From an uncultured Lachnospiraceae bacterium (GTDB taxonomy: Bacteria > Bacillota > Clostridia > Lachnospirales > Lachnospiraceae), in the NCBI GenBank assembly GCA_934351765.1, contig CAKRJM010000118.1, forward strand, positions 1 through 6,848: DNA of 6,848 nt. The letters are read 5' to 3'. The notes under the pieces were generated by a model that saw only the letters and a program-made list of their open reading frames with translations, searched no databases and was not told where the DNA came from. Every line of letters begins with the position of its first letter. Positions within the stretch are counted from its first letter, which is position 1. Below, piece by piece: positions 6,337-6,848 of this stretch. The translations under genes and the position numbers were made by a program.

Positions 6337-6848
6337 CCCTGATAAAATAAAAGTGTCCGATAAACTGGACCAAACCGTCCAGGACGCCTTGTCCCAGGTC
6401 AAACAAGAAGCCCGCCGTGCCAGACGGAAGAAATTGTTCATCACCTGCGGCTCCATGGCCGCCGCCTTCGCCGCCGCTGCCGTCTTCTGTGTCACCAATC
6501 CGTCTCTCGCCGCAAAGCTCCCGTTCATCGGAAGTCTTTTTTCCGATCTGGAAGACAATTTTACTTATCCCGGCGATTATTCCGGCCACGCTTCCGTCTT
6601 GACACCAACCACCGATGCCGTCCCGGAAACCGCTGCGGAGTCCCAGACCTCTGCGGACAGTGAAGCGCCTGCCGAAAATCCCTATTCCGTATCCGACCAC
6701 GGCGTAACCTTGACCGCCTCCGAGATCTACAGCGATGGGCTCTCCGTTTTTCTCACCATGGAGGTACACACCGAGGAAGCCATGGGCTGGCATTATCAAT
6801 ATGATGAAGATGGAAACTTATTGCGAAATGCGGACGGCAGCCTGATGA
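6326..6848 (+). CDS. Membrane-anchored anti-sigma factor, DUF4179/RsiV-like, partial (C-terminus beyond the right edge)
   Basis: Translation from ATG 6326 is open to the window end for 174 codons, so the stop is not seen. AAAGGAGG (6309-6316), inside the sigma gene, lies 9 bases upstream. The start overlaps the sigma stop by 11 bp. Residues 1-36 are a short cytoplasmic tail ending in a basic block, EARRARRKK (28-36). Residues about 37-58 form one transmembrane helix (FITCGSMAAAFAAAAVFCV), so the tail should be inside and the rest outside. NPSLAAKLPFIGSLFSDLED (58-77) right after the helix is characteristic of DUF4179 proteins. Residues 90-120 form a Thr/Ala/Pro/Glu-rich linker, followed by the start of a beta-rich extracellular domain (SVSDHGVTLTASEIYSDGLSV). 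It probably holds the sigma factor at the membrane until signalled; this is inferred from family and context. Confidence 0.88.
   Translation, partial: MRLNPDKIKVSDKLDQTVQDALSQVKQEARRARRKKLFITCGSMAAAFAAAAVFCVTNPSLAAKLPFIGSLFSDLEDNFTYPGDYSGHASVLTPTTDAVPETAAESQTSADSEAPAENPYSVSDHGVTLTASEIYSDGLSVFLTMEVHTEEAMGWHYQYDEDGNLLRNADGSLM

Noticed and set aside
6302..6799. Minus-strand frame of 165 codons opposite the anti-sigma gene
   Set aside because: The plus strand encodes a clear anti-sigma with SD, membrane helix and family motif; the antisense product is Gly-rich low-complexity with no ribosome site.

Overview
The window reads as the chromosome of a low-to-mid GC clostridial Firmicute, most likely a Lachnospiraceae-type anaerobe; the family is an inference. 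Four things support this. The gene order lepA-hemW-hrcA-grpE-dnaK is the arrangement known from Bacillus and Clostridia. A perfect CIRCE operator controls the heat-shock genes. Shine-Dalgarno sites are strong (AGGAGG) in front of most genes. The visible DnaK N-terminus goes directly from IKRHMGT to [15 protein letters not shown], without the insertion of roughly two dozen residues found in Gram-negative DnaK.

Layout, left to right. Positions 1-2064 hold the heat-shock operon on the minus strand: hrcA (2011-956), grpE (940-320) and the first 94 codons of dnaK (284 to the window edge). It is preceded by a sigma-A type promoter (TTGACA, 17 bp, TATCTT), a CIRCE inverted repeat just past the expected transcription start, and an A-tract-rich upstream region. 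Positions 2065-2524 are a 460-bp non-coding stretch. It contains the promoter, an AT-rich palindrome, two further hairpins, a strong GC-rich terminator-like hairpin and four tandem copies of a 16-bp repeat. Positions 2525-5539 hold the lepA-hemW pair on the minus strand, joined with zero spacing (TAAATG). Positions 5540-5784 are a divergent intergenic region. Positions 5785-6848 carry, on the plus strand, an ECF sigma factor and an overlapping membrane-anchored anti-sigma factor of the DUF4179/RsiV-like type; the latter runs off the right edge and is absent from simple ORF calls because its stop lies outside the window.

How the genes work together. HrcA represses its own operon at CIRCE, and GrpE is the nucleotide exchange factor for DnaK, so the left block is a self-limiting chaperone regulon. 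LepA (EF-4) is a ribosome-associated GTPase and HemW a radical-SAM heme chaperone-like protein; they are probably co-transcribed. The right block is a sigma/anti-sigma pair that likely senses an envelope signal and may activate its own promoter.

Most of the window is conserved housekeeping DNA. I do not see a clearly new biological system. The parts that deserve a second look are the repeat-rich hemW-hrcA gap, the SD-poor hemW start, and the sigma/anti-sigma module.
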